DNA from: a virus
Length of the DNA: 28,382 nt
Strand: one strand, 5' to 3'
Virus record (IMG/VR): IMGVR_UViG_3300046616_000172
Location: 1-28,382 of that record
Shown here: one piece after another, positions 1 to 6,272 of the stretch
Numbering within the stretch: position 1 is the stretch's first letter
Layout: each line of letters starts with the position of its first letter
The notes under the pieces: model-generated
The model's database searches: none
What the model was told of the DNA's origin: nothing
What the model saw: the letters and a program-made list of their open reading frames with translations, nothing else
Program-made: the position numbers and the translations under genes

Positions 1-64
1 AGTCTGGCTGGGGACGCGCTTAGGGGCACCCCCCTGGCCCCTTGAGGCCCCTTCGAGGTCGCCT
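1..64. other. GC-rich left-end non-coding segment
   Basis: No gene is seen here. The segment is very GC-rich and holds an imperfect hairpin (AGGGGC with GCCCCT, about 20-42) and repeated CCCCTT/GAGG strings downstream of the last leftward gene. In many actinophages the last early gene encodes an HNH nuclease lying next to the cos site and terminase genes, so this could be the approach to the genome end. That is inference. Confidence 0.3.
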
Positions 65-388
65 CTAGAGGTGTGCTCGTCGTCCGCCTGCTGAGTCGTT
101 ACAGAAGGCGTGAGAGGGGCCTCGATAGGTGCCGCGGTCCTCGTCGTCATGGTCTAGATGCCACGGCGTGTTGGGTGCGATAGGTAAGCCGCATCGTGAG
201 CATGCGGTCGTGCCTGCCTGCACCTCGAGGTTGAGCCTTGCCCTCGTGCGTTGATGCTTCGACCCATAGCCTCGTGCTGTGCTGGTGCCACGCTCAGCCT
301 CATACGCTGCGTTGTGTGCAGTGCAGTACCTACCATCAGCAACGTGAGGGCAGCCGGGCTTAGGGCAGATGCGCTTAGCTCTCGGCAT
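65..388 (-). CDS. HNH endonuclease, small phage type
   Basis: A 107-residue protein. A first Cys/His cluster (C8, C13, C22, H25) is followed by a basic stretch and then a compact HNH core: C63-x2-C66, the LDHDDED segment at 78-84 with catalytic-type D79-H80, and SHAFCND at 92-98. Small HNH proteins of this kind sit beside terminase in many phages and are needed for DNA packaging (family knowledge). As the last gene of the leftward array it fits that place. It overlaps the gene upstream by 14 bases. The ribosome site before the ATG is weak, so expression may be coupled. The HNH fold is clear; the packaging role is inferred from position. Confidence 0.88.
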   Translation of the reverse strand: MPRAKRICPKPGCPHVADGRYCTAHNAAYEAERGTSTARGYGSKHQRTRARLNLEVQAGTTACSRCGLPIAPNTPWHLDHDDEDRGTYRGPSHAFCNDSAGGRRAHL

Positions 389-635
389 CTTCGCTTGTGA
401 ACGTGGCGGCAGAGGATAGCGTCAGCGTTCCAACTCCGCCAAGGTTGACGCGGGTTTCCCTTCGCCCTACGAGATAGCGGGGCGCGTCGTCTGCGTATCG
501 TGGCTGACTCATCATGTTAGCTTCGTGGGTTACTTCGAATAGGGTTCCACTCACTGTTACGCCTGCCTGCGAGTCAACGACTGACACGCGCGTTCCGATG
601 TGGGTTCCATTGAGTTCAAGGATTGATGTGCTCAT
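375..635 (-). CDS. hypothetical protein, 86 aa
   Basis: Not recognised. The chosen ATG at 635 follows AGGAG by five bases; a GTG six bases upstream would overlap that ribosome site and is unlikely. The product is polar with alternating hydrophobic and charged residues (for example GTHIGTRVSVVD and VNLGGVGTLTLSS), suggesting a small beta-rich protein. There is no signal peptide or membrane segment. It is the penultimate gene of the leftward array and overlaps the HNH gene by 14 bases. Confidence 0.7.
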   Translation of the reverse strand: MSTSILELNGTHIGTRVSVVDSQAGVTVSGTLFEVTHEANMMSQPRYADDAPRYLVGRRETRVNLGGVGTLTLSSAATFTSEDAES

Positions 636-647
636 GTTCACTCCTGG

Positions 648-878
648 TTAGACTGCTCTGGTGGGCGCACGGAACGTCAGCTCTACGTGCTCGGCACTGA
701 TGGCACTGTTGCGTACCTCATGCAGTCGTGGTGTGCCATTGACGATGCGTCTGCGCTTGAGTGCTTCCGTGTTCATGGTCGCCTCAGCTTCACGCAAGCA
801 TTCCTGTACGTGTGCGGGGTTAGCTTTCAGTCCTGCCGCTATGGTCTTGGTGACCAGTAGGCTTGCCTCAATCTCCAC
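648..878 (-). CDS. hypothetical protein, 76 aa
   Basis: Not recognised. The GTG start at 878 is preceded by AAGGGGGAAAC, a good ribosome site. The N-terminal half looks helical (residues 1-45, rich in Ala, Glu and Lys); the C-terminal half is basic and polar. It lies 12 bases upstream of the next leftward gene and downstream of a 127-base gap containing a short inverted repeat at 990-1011. Confidence 0.65.
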   Translation of the reverse strand: MEIEASLLVTKTIAAGLKANPAHVQECLREAEATMNTEALKRRRIVNGTPRLHEVRNSAISAEHVELTFRAPTRAV

Positions 879-989
879 GTTTCCCCCTTAAGTTAGTGTG
901 GCCGCGTCTCACGACGAGGGCCGTGCGCGTAAGCCAGCGCGGCAGATAGTGTTGACCAGCCTTTCAACCAGAGGTGCCTATCTTGTATC

Positions 990-1011
990 GACTAAGTTTC
1001 AATACTTAGTC
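990..1011. repeat. 8-bp perfect inverted repeat (AU-type hairpin)
   Basis: GACTAAGT and ACTTAGTC are separated by six bases. The hairpin begins over the stop codon of the 1006-1173 gene. It may be a weak terminator or mRNA end stabiliser in the leftward transcript. There is no run of U after it, so termination is uncertain. Confidence 0.45.
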
Positions 1012-1173
1012 GTCTTCGGTTTCGTCAGTGAGGACGAATTCGAAGTCCATGGCGTCGTCTTGCCCGTCCTTGTATCCGCGCGCATAGACCCCGAGTTGGA
1101 GCGTGGCGGTGTCTTCGCGGATGTTCTCAGCCTTAGCCTCGAGGAGTTCGACCAGTGCGTTGATGAGTCTCAT
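1006..1173 (-). CDS. hypothetical protein, 55 aa
   Basis: Not recognised. The ATG at 1173 overlaps the metallophosphoesterase stop as ATGA and has GGAG eight bases upstream, so it is preferred over a longer reading that starts 63 bases further up inside that gene. The product has an amphipathic helical first half (INALVELLEAKAEN) and a very acidic C-terminus ending DETEDD. Translational coupling to the upstream gene is likely. Confidence 0.7.
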   Translation of the reverse strand: MRLINALVELLEAKAENIREDTATLQLGVYARGYKDGQDDAMDFEFVLTDETEDD

Positions 1174-2480
1174 GCGGCCATCTCCATCCCATCCACCAGT
1201 GCAACCCCGTTGCGAATGCGGTAGACGTAGGGCCATGATTCGGTGTCGTTGTAGTAGGCGAGCCCGAATCCTTGCTGCCAGTTCTCAACGATCCTTGCGG
1301 CTGTACCGTCAGCACCGATAGCGCCGTTCACGCTGGGCACTGCACCGTCTACACGGCACAAGCAGCCAGGGTTAGCGGAATAGGATTCAACGGCTTGACC
1401 ACGGGCGCCTGTGACGCTCCGGTACGTGACTTCTACCCGGTGCGTGTGGCCTGCCCATGTGTTGAGGTGCGGCAGCTCAAAGACGTACTGAGCCGTCGTG
1501 GATCCGCGGCTGTTCGCTTTGGTGCCGTGAATGTTGCGGGTCGTGTCATTATCCCAATCACAGGCGGCAGGGTAGGCGTCAATGTACTTGATGCCCAGCT
1601 CGTCGAGCCGGAGCAGGTGGGGCAAGCTCATGACAGGCCACGACTCAGGTAAGCCAGCACGTTTGAGGCCGAACGCAGCGAGTGCGTTGGCTTCGATGAA
1701 GTTCTGCATGCGCTTGTCGTGGTTGCCTTCAATGACGATTATCTCGGCATCGGGGCATGCGGCACGGAGTGTCGCGAGGAATAGGTGTCCGCGGTTAAGT
1801 GAGGGCTGTGTGGTCTGCGCAAACGATGCTTCCTGAGCGAACCGGCCTTGCGAGGCGAGGTCCAGGAAGTCACCGAGGATCTGGATCTTGTCGGGCTGCA
1901 TCTTGAGCGCGGCCTGAACGAACACGTCCATTGCCTTGTCATCATGGAACGGGTCGAGCGTGCCGTCAGCGAGGCGACGGAACCCGATCTGCGTATCAGC
2001 ACCTTTGAGGGCCAGCCTCATGCCACGAACGGGCTTAGCGGGGCGGTCGGCGATGGTCACGGCAACGGGCGCGGCCTGCTGAATAACAGGCCATTCCGGT
2101 CCTTGTTCAGACTTTCCATCGGAACCAGAAATAGGGCGGACGTTATTTAGCTTATTCCAGAAGCCGCCTGCGGGGTTCGAGGTCCAGCCATGAGAGAACG
2201 TGACCAAGTCGGGATCTTGCCCGGTTGAGCGGATGAACGCGCGGTAGTCGTCAAAACCCCACGGCTTATCGCTGTAGCGGGTGTATGAGCTGGAGCCATC
2301 CGGGTTGTGCTGCTCGGACTCGCCAGGCGCCGACTTGACTTCACTCTTAGAGCAAACACAATTGCCCGACCTGTGGTCGTTGATGACTGACTTGCTGATC
2401 CCAGTGAGCTTCGCGGCCTGACGCGAGGTCATCGCTTCGGTGTTCGGTGTCCAGGCGGAACCGTATCGGCACTTGCTCAT
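1170..2480 (-). CDS. metallophosphoesterase with N-terminal HTH
   Basis: A 436-residue protein. Residues 18-40 read as a small helix-turn-helix (TSRQAAKLTGISKSVINDHR). A calcineurin-like phosphoesterase domain fills about 155-380, with ILGDFLDL (G203-D204), EGNHDKR (GNHD, 252-255), HGTKAN (H318) and AGHTHR (H345, H347). The first metal motif, usually D-x-H, reads D162-T-Q164-I-G. Such proteins are two-metal phosphodiesterases or phosphatases; the phage substrate is unknown. The ATG at 2480 follows AAAGGACACCAA. The HTH plus phosphoesterase layout suggests an enzyme that acts on or near nucleic acid, by inference. Confidence 0.88.
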   Translation of the reverse strand: MSKCRYGSAWTPNTEAMTSRQAAKLTGISKSVINDHRSGNCVCSKSEVKSAPGESEQHNPDGSSSYTRYSDKPWGFDDYRAFIRSTGQDPDLVTFSHGWTSNPAGGFWNKLNNVRPISGSDGKSEQGPEWPVIQQAAPVAVTIADRPAKPVRGMRLALKGADTQIGFRRLADGTLDPFHDDKAMDVFVQAALKMQPDKIQILGDFLDLASQGRFAQEASFAQTTQPSLNRGHLFLATLRAACPDAEIIVIEGNHDKRMQNFIEANALAAFGLKRAGLPESWPVMSLPHLLRLDELGIKYIDAYPAACDWDNDTTRNIHGTKANSRGSTTAQYVFELPHLNTWAGHTHRVEVTYRSVTGARGQAVESYSANPGCLCRVDGAVPSVNGAIGADGTAARIVENWQQGFGLAYYNDTESWPYVYRIRNGVALVDGMEMAA

Positions 2481-2519
2481 TTGGTGTCCTTTGGTTGCTC
2501 AAGCCATGCGGGTCGGTCG

Positions 2520-2651
2520 CTAGTTGGAGAATGTGTTGCCCGTGTAGACGCCCTTGGGGCTGTGGACAATGGTGGTCGGCGCCCCGAACTTGACGTTGGC
2601 GATGACTGGCCGGCGGAGAAGGATGTTGTAGATAGCTTTTACGGCAGACAT
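2520..2651 (-). CDS. hypothetical small basic protein, 43 aa
   Basis: Found by reading the minus strand. The ATG at 2651 has GGAG six bases upstream, and the frame runs to TAG at 2522-2520. The product starts MSAVKAIYNILLRRPVIANV and ends in Asn. It has a hydrophobic, basic N-terminal half and no membrane-length segment. It sits between the tRNA-like element and the metallophosphoesterase gene, 39 bases before the latter's start. Function unknown. Confidence 0.68.
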   Translation of the reverse strand: MSAVKAIYNILLRRPVIANVKFGAPTTIVHSPKGVYTGNTFSN

Positions 2652-2747
2652 GTGATGCTCCTTGCTCGATGGGTAGGTTTAGACGACTACTGGCTCTGCC
2701 CGCTTGGTGCGCTCGTGGCGCTAAGTCTTCGGGGGTGTTCGCCGTCA

Positions 2748-2820
2748 GTGGGCTGGCAGGATTCGAACCTGCGAAGTTCCCCGTTATATAAGGGCGCGTA
2801 ATGCCTCACGCCTCAGCCCG
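2748..2820 (-). tRNA. tRNA-like gene, possibly degenerate, anticodon uncertain
   Basis: The 73-base minus-strand segment folds as a cloverleaf. Acceptor pairs 2-7 (GGGCTG with CAGCCC) are perfect but pair 1-72 is C-A. The D stem GCGT/ACGC is perfect with an eight-base loop containing GG. The T arm GCAGG-TTCGAAT-CCTGC is perfect. The anticodon arm is poor: CCCTT against GGGGA gives one mismatch, two G-C and two G-U pairs. The loop ATATAAC would give anticodon ATA (Tyr UAU codon), and an A at position 34 would be unusual. It lies in the leftward array. It could be a working divergent tRNA or a decayed one. Confidence 0.55.
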
Positions 2821-2862
2821 TCCATGTACTTGTTGAGCCGCGCATGGTCGCGGACATTAATC

Positions 2863-2961
2863 CCTCTCGCGTGGCAGCTCTATGGCTGAGCAGGCCGCGG
2901 CTTGCGAGGCGTGGAAAGGCGTAAACCACATCACGGCTAATACGCTTCACCACGCGAGAGG
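2863..2961. repeat. 12-bp inverted repeat pair flanking 75 bp
   Basis: CCTCTCGCGTGG at 2863-2874 is the exact reverse complement of CCACGCGAGAGG at 2950-2961. The 145-base stretch 2821-2965 that contains them has no well-supported gene. In RNA the arms would close a stem over a 75-base loop just upstream of the tRNA-like element. The role is unknown. Confidence 0.6.
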
Positions 2962-2965
2962 AAAC

Positions 2966-3151
2966 TTAGATGGTCGCCTTGATGGTCCCGATGAGGATGG
3001 TTCGTGCGTTCATGATTCCTGCGCGTGCGCCGGCGGTGGTTAGCTCGTCCAGGCGCTCATCCATCGTGCGGACTAGCACGCGGAGGGCTTGGGCATCGTT
3101 CAGCTCGGCGACGGCTACGGGGTGGCGAGGGCGTGCAGATGGGTTATACAT
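2966..3151 (-). CDS. hypothetical protein, 61 aa
   Basis: Not recognised. The ATG at 3151 (MYNPSARPRH) has GGAGG six bases upstream; an in-frame ATG 18 bases earlier overlaps that site and is less likely. The N-terminus is short and Pro/Arg-rich, and residues 16-61 look like a helical bundle (LNDAQALRVLVRTMDERLDEL). It lies 14 bases downstream of the zinc-protein gene, and its end is followed by the inverted-repeat stretch. Confidence 0.65.
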   Translation of the reverse strand: MYNPSARPRHPVAVAELNDAQALRVLVRTMDERLDELTTAGARAGIMNARTILIGTIKATI

Positions 3152-3165
3152 GCCGTCCCTCCGTT

Positions 3166-3405
3166 TCATTCGAAATGTCCGTCATCGGCGATGTGCTTAT
3201 TGAGTGTGTGGCGTTCGTCCAAGAGCGCGGCGAGCATAGGCCTGACCGCTTCCTGGTGTTTGTTCCAGTGATGTGCGCAAAAGTACAGTTCGCCGTCACC
3301 CTTGCTCCACACGATGATGGCGAGGACGTAGGCCCTAGAGCCGCAGCGGTCGCACCTGTGTGAGTGATTCAATGCGGGCGCTACTGATTCAACCTGAACA
3401 CTCAT
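3166..3405 (-). CDS. small zinc-ribbon protein, DUF7455-like
   Basis: A 79-residue protein. The ATG at 3405 has GGGAG five bases upstream; the longer in-frame reading from 3450 lacks such a site. The core CDRCGSRAYV ... GELYFCAHHWNKH (about residues 18-48) holds two Cys plus Cys-x-His-His, the pattern of the DUF7455 family common in actinobacteria and their phages. It probably binds one zinc ion; the biochemical role is not known. Its presence supports an actinobacterial host. Confidence 0.78.
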   Translation of the reverse strand: MSVQVESVAPALNHSHRCDRCGSRAYVLAIIVWSKGDGELYFCAHHWNKHQEAVRPMLAALLDERHTLNKHIADDGHFE

Positions 3406-3431
3406 GACCGCTCCCTGCTCCGAGGAATGCG

Positions 3432-3457
3432 AAGGGCCCCGATTTCTCAAGGCCCTT
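3432..3457 (-). terminator. 7-bp GC stem-loop, possible terminator
   Basis: AAGGGCC and GGCCCTT pair over a 12-base loop immediately after the stop of the GIY-YIG-like gene (3461). There is no U-run on the leftward side, so it may be a weak or factor-dependent terminator, or an mRNA stabiliser. Confidence 0.45.
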
Positions 3458-3460
3458 GCG

Positions 3461-3988
3461 TTATGCGACTTTCTTGTGATCTATGAAGCCGGTCATTATC
3501 GGCTTGCCATGCTCCCTGCGCACCCTTGCTATATGCGTTAGGAGGTCTGCGGTTCGTTCGAAGTTCTCTCGGCGCCCTTGCCGGATGTTCGCAAACTGTA
3601 TGTGTCGCTCTCGCTCTTTTGCTCGCCCGCCGGGCTCCGTTGCCAGGATGTCCTTTGGCTCAACCCGGAGGCTGTTGATGCGCTGCCGCATGTTCGCCGT
3701 GTAGCCGATCTTGATCCATTCGCCGATGCGAATGTAGTAGACCTGCGACTGCTCTTCGTAAGCCTTGGTGACTTCCGGGGCGACCAGTGGGATGTTCAGC
3801 TCAGCACGTCGTAGCCGCTCGAAGTGGCCCTTCATCTCGCCCGTCACCCGTGCGTGCATGTTGAGGTAGACCTGAAATGCGTGGTCGTAGCAGAGTGCAA
3901 CTGGCGTGCCGTTGAGCACGTACCCTTTGCATTTCCTGCCGCTCTCGTGGATTGCTATGCACGGCGTTTTCTGTGTATCGTTGGTCAT
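3461..3988 (-). CDS. GIY-YIG-like nuclease (T5orf172/MUG113 type)
   Basis: A 175-residue protein. Residues 10-36 hold a Cys/His knuckle (CIAIHESGRKC ... LCYDH). Residues 83-150 match the T5orf172-type GIY-YIG domain: VYYIRIGEWIKIGYT (83-97), R101, E126/H129 in the helix KERERHIQF, and the GRRENF segment with E141. This family is thought to cut DNA, though phage members are mostly uncharacterised. The start follows GAGAGG by five bases. It is the first gene after a 200-base gap with two hairpins and a CAGTGA site, so it probably begins a separately controlled sub-operon. Confidence 0.8.
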   Translation of the reverse strand: MTNDTQKTPCIAIHESGRKCKGYVLNGTPVALCYDHAFQVYLNMHARVTGEMKGHFERLRRAELNIPLVAPEVTKAYEEQSQVYYIRIGEWIKIGYTANMRQRINSLRVEPKDILATEPGGRAKERERHIQFANIRQGRRENFERTADLLTHIARVRREHGKPIMTGFIDHKKVA

Positions 3989-4015
3989 ATCGGCCTCTCA
4001 ACTAGGTCGGTCAAG

Positions 4016-4042
4016 CCCCCAGTTGTTAGCGCAACGTGGGGG
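4016..4042. terminator. strong GC hairpin in the leader of the GIY-YIG-like gene
   Basis: CCCCCA-GTTG-TTAGCG-CAAC-G-TGGGGG forms a long stem with one bulge. On the plus strand it is followed by TTCTTT, so it best fits a terminator for rightward (antisense) transcription. On the minus strand it lies in the leader of the 3988 gene, 27 bases before its start, where it could also be regulatory. Confidence 0.5.
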
Positions 4043-4068
4043 TTCTTTGTGTCCCCTGCAACGGGAAA

Positions 4069-4093
4069 GGCCGCCCGGTTTCCCTTGGCGGCC
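4069..4093 (-). terminator. intrinsic-terminator-like hairpin
   Basis: GGCCGCC and GGCGGCC pair over an 11-base loop, and on the minus strand TTTCCC follows. It lies about 100 bases after the stop of the 4190-5005 gene and downstream of CAGTGA site A, so it may end the transcript from the right or attenuate the one starting near the site. Confidence 0.6.
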
Positions 4094-4148
4094 CTTCCTC
4101 GATACCTTTTTCAATCTACCTATAGATTATCAGGATTTGGGGTAAAAG

Positions 4149-4164
4149 TCACTGCGAATCACTG
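4149..4164 (-). promoter_or_regulatory. CAGTGA operator-like site A
   Basis: The minus strand reads CAGTGATTCGCAGTGA, two hexamers 10 bp apart. Next to it the minus strand has ACTGTGCCAATACAGT, which is close to ACTGCACCAATACGGT beside site B. It lies in the gap between the 4190 stop and the 3988 start. Unlike most of the other sites it points in the direction of local transcription. Confidence 0.6.
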
Positions 4165-4189
4165 TATTGGCACAGTAGTTACCATCTCG

Positions 4190-5005
4190 TTATAAACCGG
4201 CTGCCTGCTTCTTGACCTTCCTCCGCTCGGCCATGCGCTTTGCGACCGCCCAAACCTCATTCACGCGGTACTCTTTCGGGCTAGTATCGCCGACTGGGGC
4301 GAGGTGTCCGAGCTTCACCCAGTTCTTGAAACTGTCCGGCCTGATGTGCACCCCGTACTCAGCAAGCGCCCGCATGATGATCGGCGGGGTTGCACTGTGC
4401 GTCCAAGCTGCCCCGATGGCGTCACGCTGACGTTCCCGCACATCCCAGTCAGTTCCGCACACCCTGCACTTGATTGTGTCTTGGAATTTGAGCGGGTTCA
4501 GCGGGTTGTCGCAAGTTACCTCGTTGAAGACAGATCCGCAGGCGCCGACGTTGATCCGTTCACCTTGGGGTTGTGTTGCTTGCAGGCATTTCTTCAGCAG
4601 CCGTGACAACTCACCCTCAACAGTCCCGGCCCAATCCATGCCCCGCAGCTTCCCCATGTTGGCGAGCAGGTAACTTGCGAGCCCTGACGAGTCGCGCCGG
4701 CTGAGGTGAATGTTGGTGAAACTGGCGAGGTCGAGGCACGTCCGCATCAGGTACTTATCCAACGCCATGTGCGCATCCAACGCGGTGTCGTTGATCGGCA
4801 GCGGCGCGTGCAGGCTACCCGACGCACTGACCCTTTCGCCGTACGAGGCTGTCAGTGACGCCCGCGGAATCGCCGTAACCAGATCCTGCACGATGCTGTC
4901 CAGCTCGCACAACAGTTGCTCCAGACGGGCACAGCATGCGTGGCACAGGTAGATGCCATCGGATGTCTCGGCGCCGCACTTGCACATCACTTGTCGTGCC
5001 ACCAT
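4190..5005 (-). CDS. zinc-binding protein with C-terminal MerR-like HTH
   Basis: A 271-residue protein with two Cys-rich knuckles: C8/C10 with C21/C24, and C156/C165 with C180/C183 (CRVCGTDWD). Residues 208-258 look like a helix-turn-helix (IMRALAEYGVHI ... FKNWVKLGHLAP ... YRVNEVWAVAKRM), and the C-terminus is very basic. This suggests a phage DNA-binding or regulatory protein; I do not recognise a named family. The ATG at 5005 has GGAG four bases upstream. The 19-base overlap with the small zinc-protein gene upstream implies coupling. It is the last gene before a 200-base regulatory gap. Confidence 0.75.
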   Translation of the reverse strand: MVARQVMCKCGAETSDGIYLCHACCARLEQLLCELDSIVQDLVTAIPRASLTASYGERVSASGSLHAPLPINDTALDAHMALDKYLMRTCLDLASFTNIHLSRRDSSGLASYLLANMGKLRGMDWAGTVEGELSRLLKKCLQATQPQGERINVGACGSVFNEVTCDNPLNPLKFQDTIKCRVCGTDWDVRERQRDAIGAAWTHSATPPIIMRALAEYGVHIRPDSFKNWVKLGHLAPVGDTSPKEYRVNEVWAVAKRMAERRKVKKQAAGL

Positions 5006-5130
5006 TCAGCTCCGCAGCGGGTGCATTCCCATTGCTGCGTTTCGTCGTCCTCGTAGGTCACGCGCTGGGCGTGGTCGATTGTCTCCCCGCAGATGCTTTC
5101 GTTCTCTTCTTCTTTGGGCTCGGTGCTCAT
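4987..5130 (-). CDS. small acidic zinc-finger-like protein, 47 aa
   Basis: The ATG at 5130 overlaps the previous stop as ATGA and follows GAGGGGGG by three bases. The first 33 residues are very acidic (KEEENES, YEDDETQQ). The C-terminus has WECTRCGAEWWHDK, a CxxC with nearby His that could bind zinc. It overlaps the 4190-5005 gene by 19 bases in another frame. Another minus-strand reading at 5006-5242 covers the same DNA but is basic, low-complexity and has no ribosome site, so this frame is preferred. Confidence 0.75.
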   Translation of the reverse strand: MSTEPKEEENESICGETIDHAQRVTYEDDETQQWECTRCGAEWWHDK

Positions 5131-5282
5131 TTGCCCCCCTCGAGTATGTGTGTAATGGCTGATGGGCAGTGGACCCCGTTGCCGCGTTGCAGTTCGATTT
5201 CGTACAACGCCTTCGCGATCCGTTCGCGGGATTCTGACTCACGGGCCAGGAGTAAGTCGTAATTGTTCGTGCGGTCGGTCAT
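5127..5282 (-). CDS. hypothetical protein, 51 aa
   Basis: The ATG at 5282 overlaps the stop of the membrane peptide gene as ATGA, with AGGGG nine bases upstream. The product begins MTDRTNNYDLLLARESESRE and is mostly a charged amphipathic helix (residues 8-33). A longer in-frame reading to 5477 runs through two other small genes and is rejected. Function unknown. Confidence 0.7.
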   Translation of the reverse strand: MTDRTNNYDLLLARESESRERIAKALYEIELQRGNGVHCPSAITHILEGGK

Positions 5283-5377
5283 TTCTTGCGTCCCCTGACG
5301 TATTCGCCTATGTCGCGGATCAAGACAGCGGCCCATATGCCGGCAGCAAATCCCCACCACCATGATTCCAAGTTCAC
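5279..5377 (-). CDS. very small membrane protein, 32 aa
   Basis: The GTG at 5377 overlaps the previous stop as GTGA, with GGGAGG eight bases upstream, and the stop overlaps the next ATG as ATGA. The peptide has three consecutive Trp, one hydrophobic segment (WWWGFAAGIWAAVLI, about residues 6-20) and a basic tail (VRGRKK), typical of a single-pass inner-membrane peptide with the tail in the cytoplasm. Function unknown. Confidence 0.75.
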   Translation of the reverse strand: MNLESWWWGFAAGIWAAVLIRDIGEYVRGRKK

Positions 5378-5517
5378 AGCCCGCACCTCCCGCATGCCCC
5401 GTCAATGTGGCATCCTTCCGCGATGCATTTGCGTAGCCGGCGGGTGTGGATCGCCGCGGTAAGGTCTGCCCCGTCACGCTGCATGCTGGCCTGGTGGGCT
5501 CGCAGGTCCTCGCTCAT
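5374..5517 (-). CDS. hypothetical Cys-rich protein, 47 aa
   Basis: The ATG at 5517 overlaps the upstream stop as ATGA. The C-terminal part has four Cys and one His (KCIAEGCHIDGACGRCG), a probable zinc knuckle, after a charged helical first half. The stop overlaps the next GTG start. Ribosome-site support is weak, so coupling is likely. Function unknown. Confidence 0.7.
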   Translation of the reverse strand: MSEDLRAHQASMQRDGADLTAAIHTRRLRKCIAEGCHIDGACGRCGL

Positions 5518-5957
5518 GCGGTCGGCTCCAGTGCTTTGCGGATGGCGGCTGCATCGAGCGTCCAGCCATGCTTGCCAGCCCAGTTCGCCAGCGCCTCTAT
5601 CCGTTCAATCGCGGCCCGCTGTTCCCGGACCATGGCGAGGAGGGCCGCCACACGGCCGGACGCCTGAGTGGCTGCCTCCTGGATAAGCTCAACCGCGTTC
5701 GCCGCATCTGGCAGTCCGGGCCGGTTCTTGAAGTAATCGAAGTCGCTGTCCGCACCCCACGATTCAGTATGGTGCGAGCCCTTGCCAGCGATTGCAACGG
5801 CGGACAGGATGGCGTCGATACACCCGACGCCTGTCCGCTCGAAGCCGTAGTAGTAGGCGTCCATCCGCGCATCATCCGGAAGAGGTGCCTGAATCTGGCC
5901 GAGAACATCCCCGTCCCCGCCGGCCATGCTGATCAGGTGCTCGTTGTAGTCGCTCAT
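5514..5957 (-). CDS. hypothetical protein, 147 aa
   Basis: Not recognised. The ATG at 5957 follows GAGG by eight bases and overlaps the upstream stop; the 24-residue longer reading from 6029 is a shadow of the gene upstream. The N-terminal half is acidic with Asp/Gly turns (AGGDGDVLGQIQAPLPDD) and a YYYGFERTG motif around 35-43. Residues 88-147 look like a long helix pair (AANAVELIQEAATQASGRVAA). Confidence 0.75.
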   Translation of the reverse strand: MSDYNEHLISMAGGDGDVLGQIQAPLPDDARMDAYYYGFERTGVGCIDAILSAVAIAGKGSHHTESWGADSDFDYFKNRPGLPDAANAVELIQEAATQASGRVAALLAMVREQRAAIERIEALANWAGKHGWTLDAAAIRKALEPTA

Positions 5958-6121
5958 GCCACGTACCTCGGCGCTTTCGTGTAGTTGGTCCGGCAATAGG
6001 TGCGGCCTTCGTTGTCCAGCCGCGACCACCCGTCCTCAGTGAATCCCCACGCTGAGGCTACAAGGGCTTCCTGCAACGGGAGGCGGGTGTCAGCCGGCTT
6101 GGCTTTACGGAACCAGCTCAT
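5954..6121 (-). CDS. hypothetical protein, 55 aa
   Basis: The ATG at 6121 overlaps the upstream stop as ATGA, with GAGGAGG about nine bases before it, one of the best ribosome sites in this array. The product starts MSWFRKAKPADTRLPLQEAL and carries TEDGWSRLDNEGRTY, reminiscent of small phage proteins with a WSRLDxEGR strand pair, but I cannot name a family. The stop overlaps the 5957 start. Confidence 0.75.
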   Translation of the reverse strand: MSWFRKAKPADTRLPLQEALVASAWGFTEDGWSRLDNEGRTYCRTNYTKAPRYVA

Positions 6122-6252
6122 TTCGTGGCCTCCTCAGCCTTGGCGATGTGGCGCAGTTCGATCAGCAGCTCATCGAGGACGCGGAAGTTACCGCCATCCC
6201 TCGGGATGCCTTCTGCCAGGCTGATGCAGTTCTGCAAAGTGTGTAAACGCAT
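6118..6252 (-). CDS. hypothetical protein, 44 aa
   Basis: Three in-frame ATGs lie at 6267, 6261 and 6252. Only 6252 (MRLHTLQNC) has a properly spaced ribosome site (GGAG nine bases upstream), so it is chosen; starts giving 47 or 49 residues remain possible. The product is a likely two-helix protein ending AKAEEATK. It is the first gene after the leader with CAGTGA site B, its TAGAAT box and a hairpin, so it probably starts a sub-operon running to 4190. Confidence 0.7.
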   Translation of the reverse strand: MRLHTLQNCISLAEGIPRDGGNFRVLDELLIELRHIAKAEEATK

Positions 6253-6272
6253 GGTGCTCATCTCCATTTCGT

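Noticed and set aside
2813-2953. 46-codon minus-strand frame with GTG start just after the 2966-3151 gene
   Set aside because: There is no ribosome site and it overlaps the tRNA-like element. The composition is not clearly wrong, so it stays possible, but support is too weak to list it as a gene.
5006-5242. 78-residue minus-strand frame
   Set aside because: It is basic and low-complexity with no ribosome site. The shifted small genes at 4987-5130 and 5127-5282 have good starts and ATGA overlaps.
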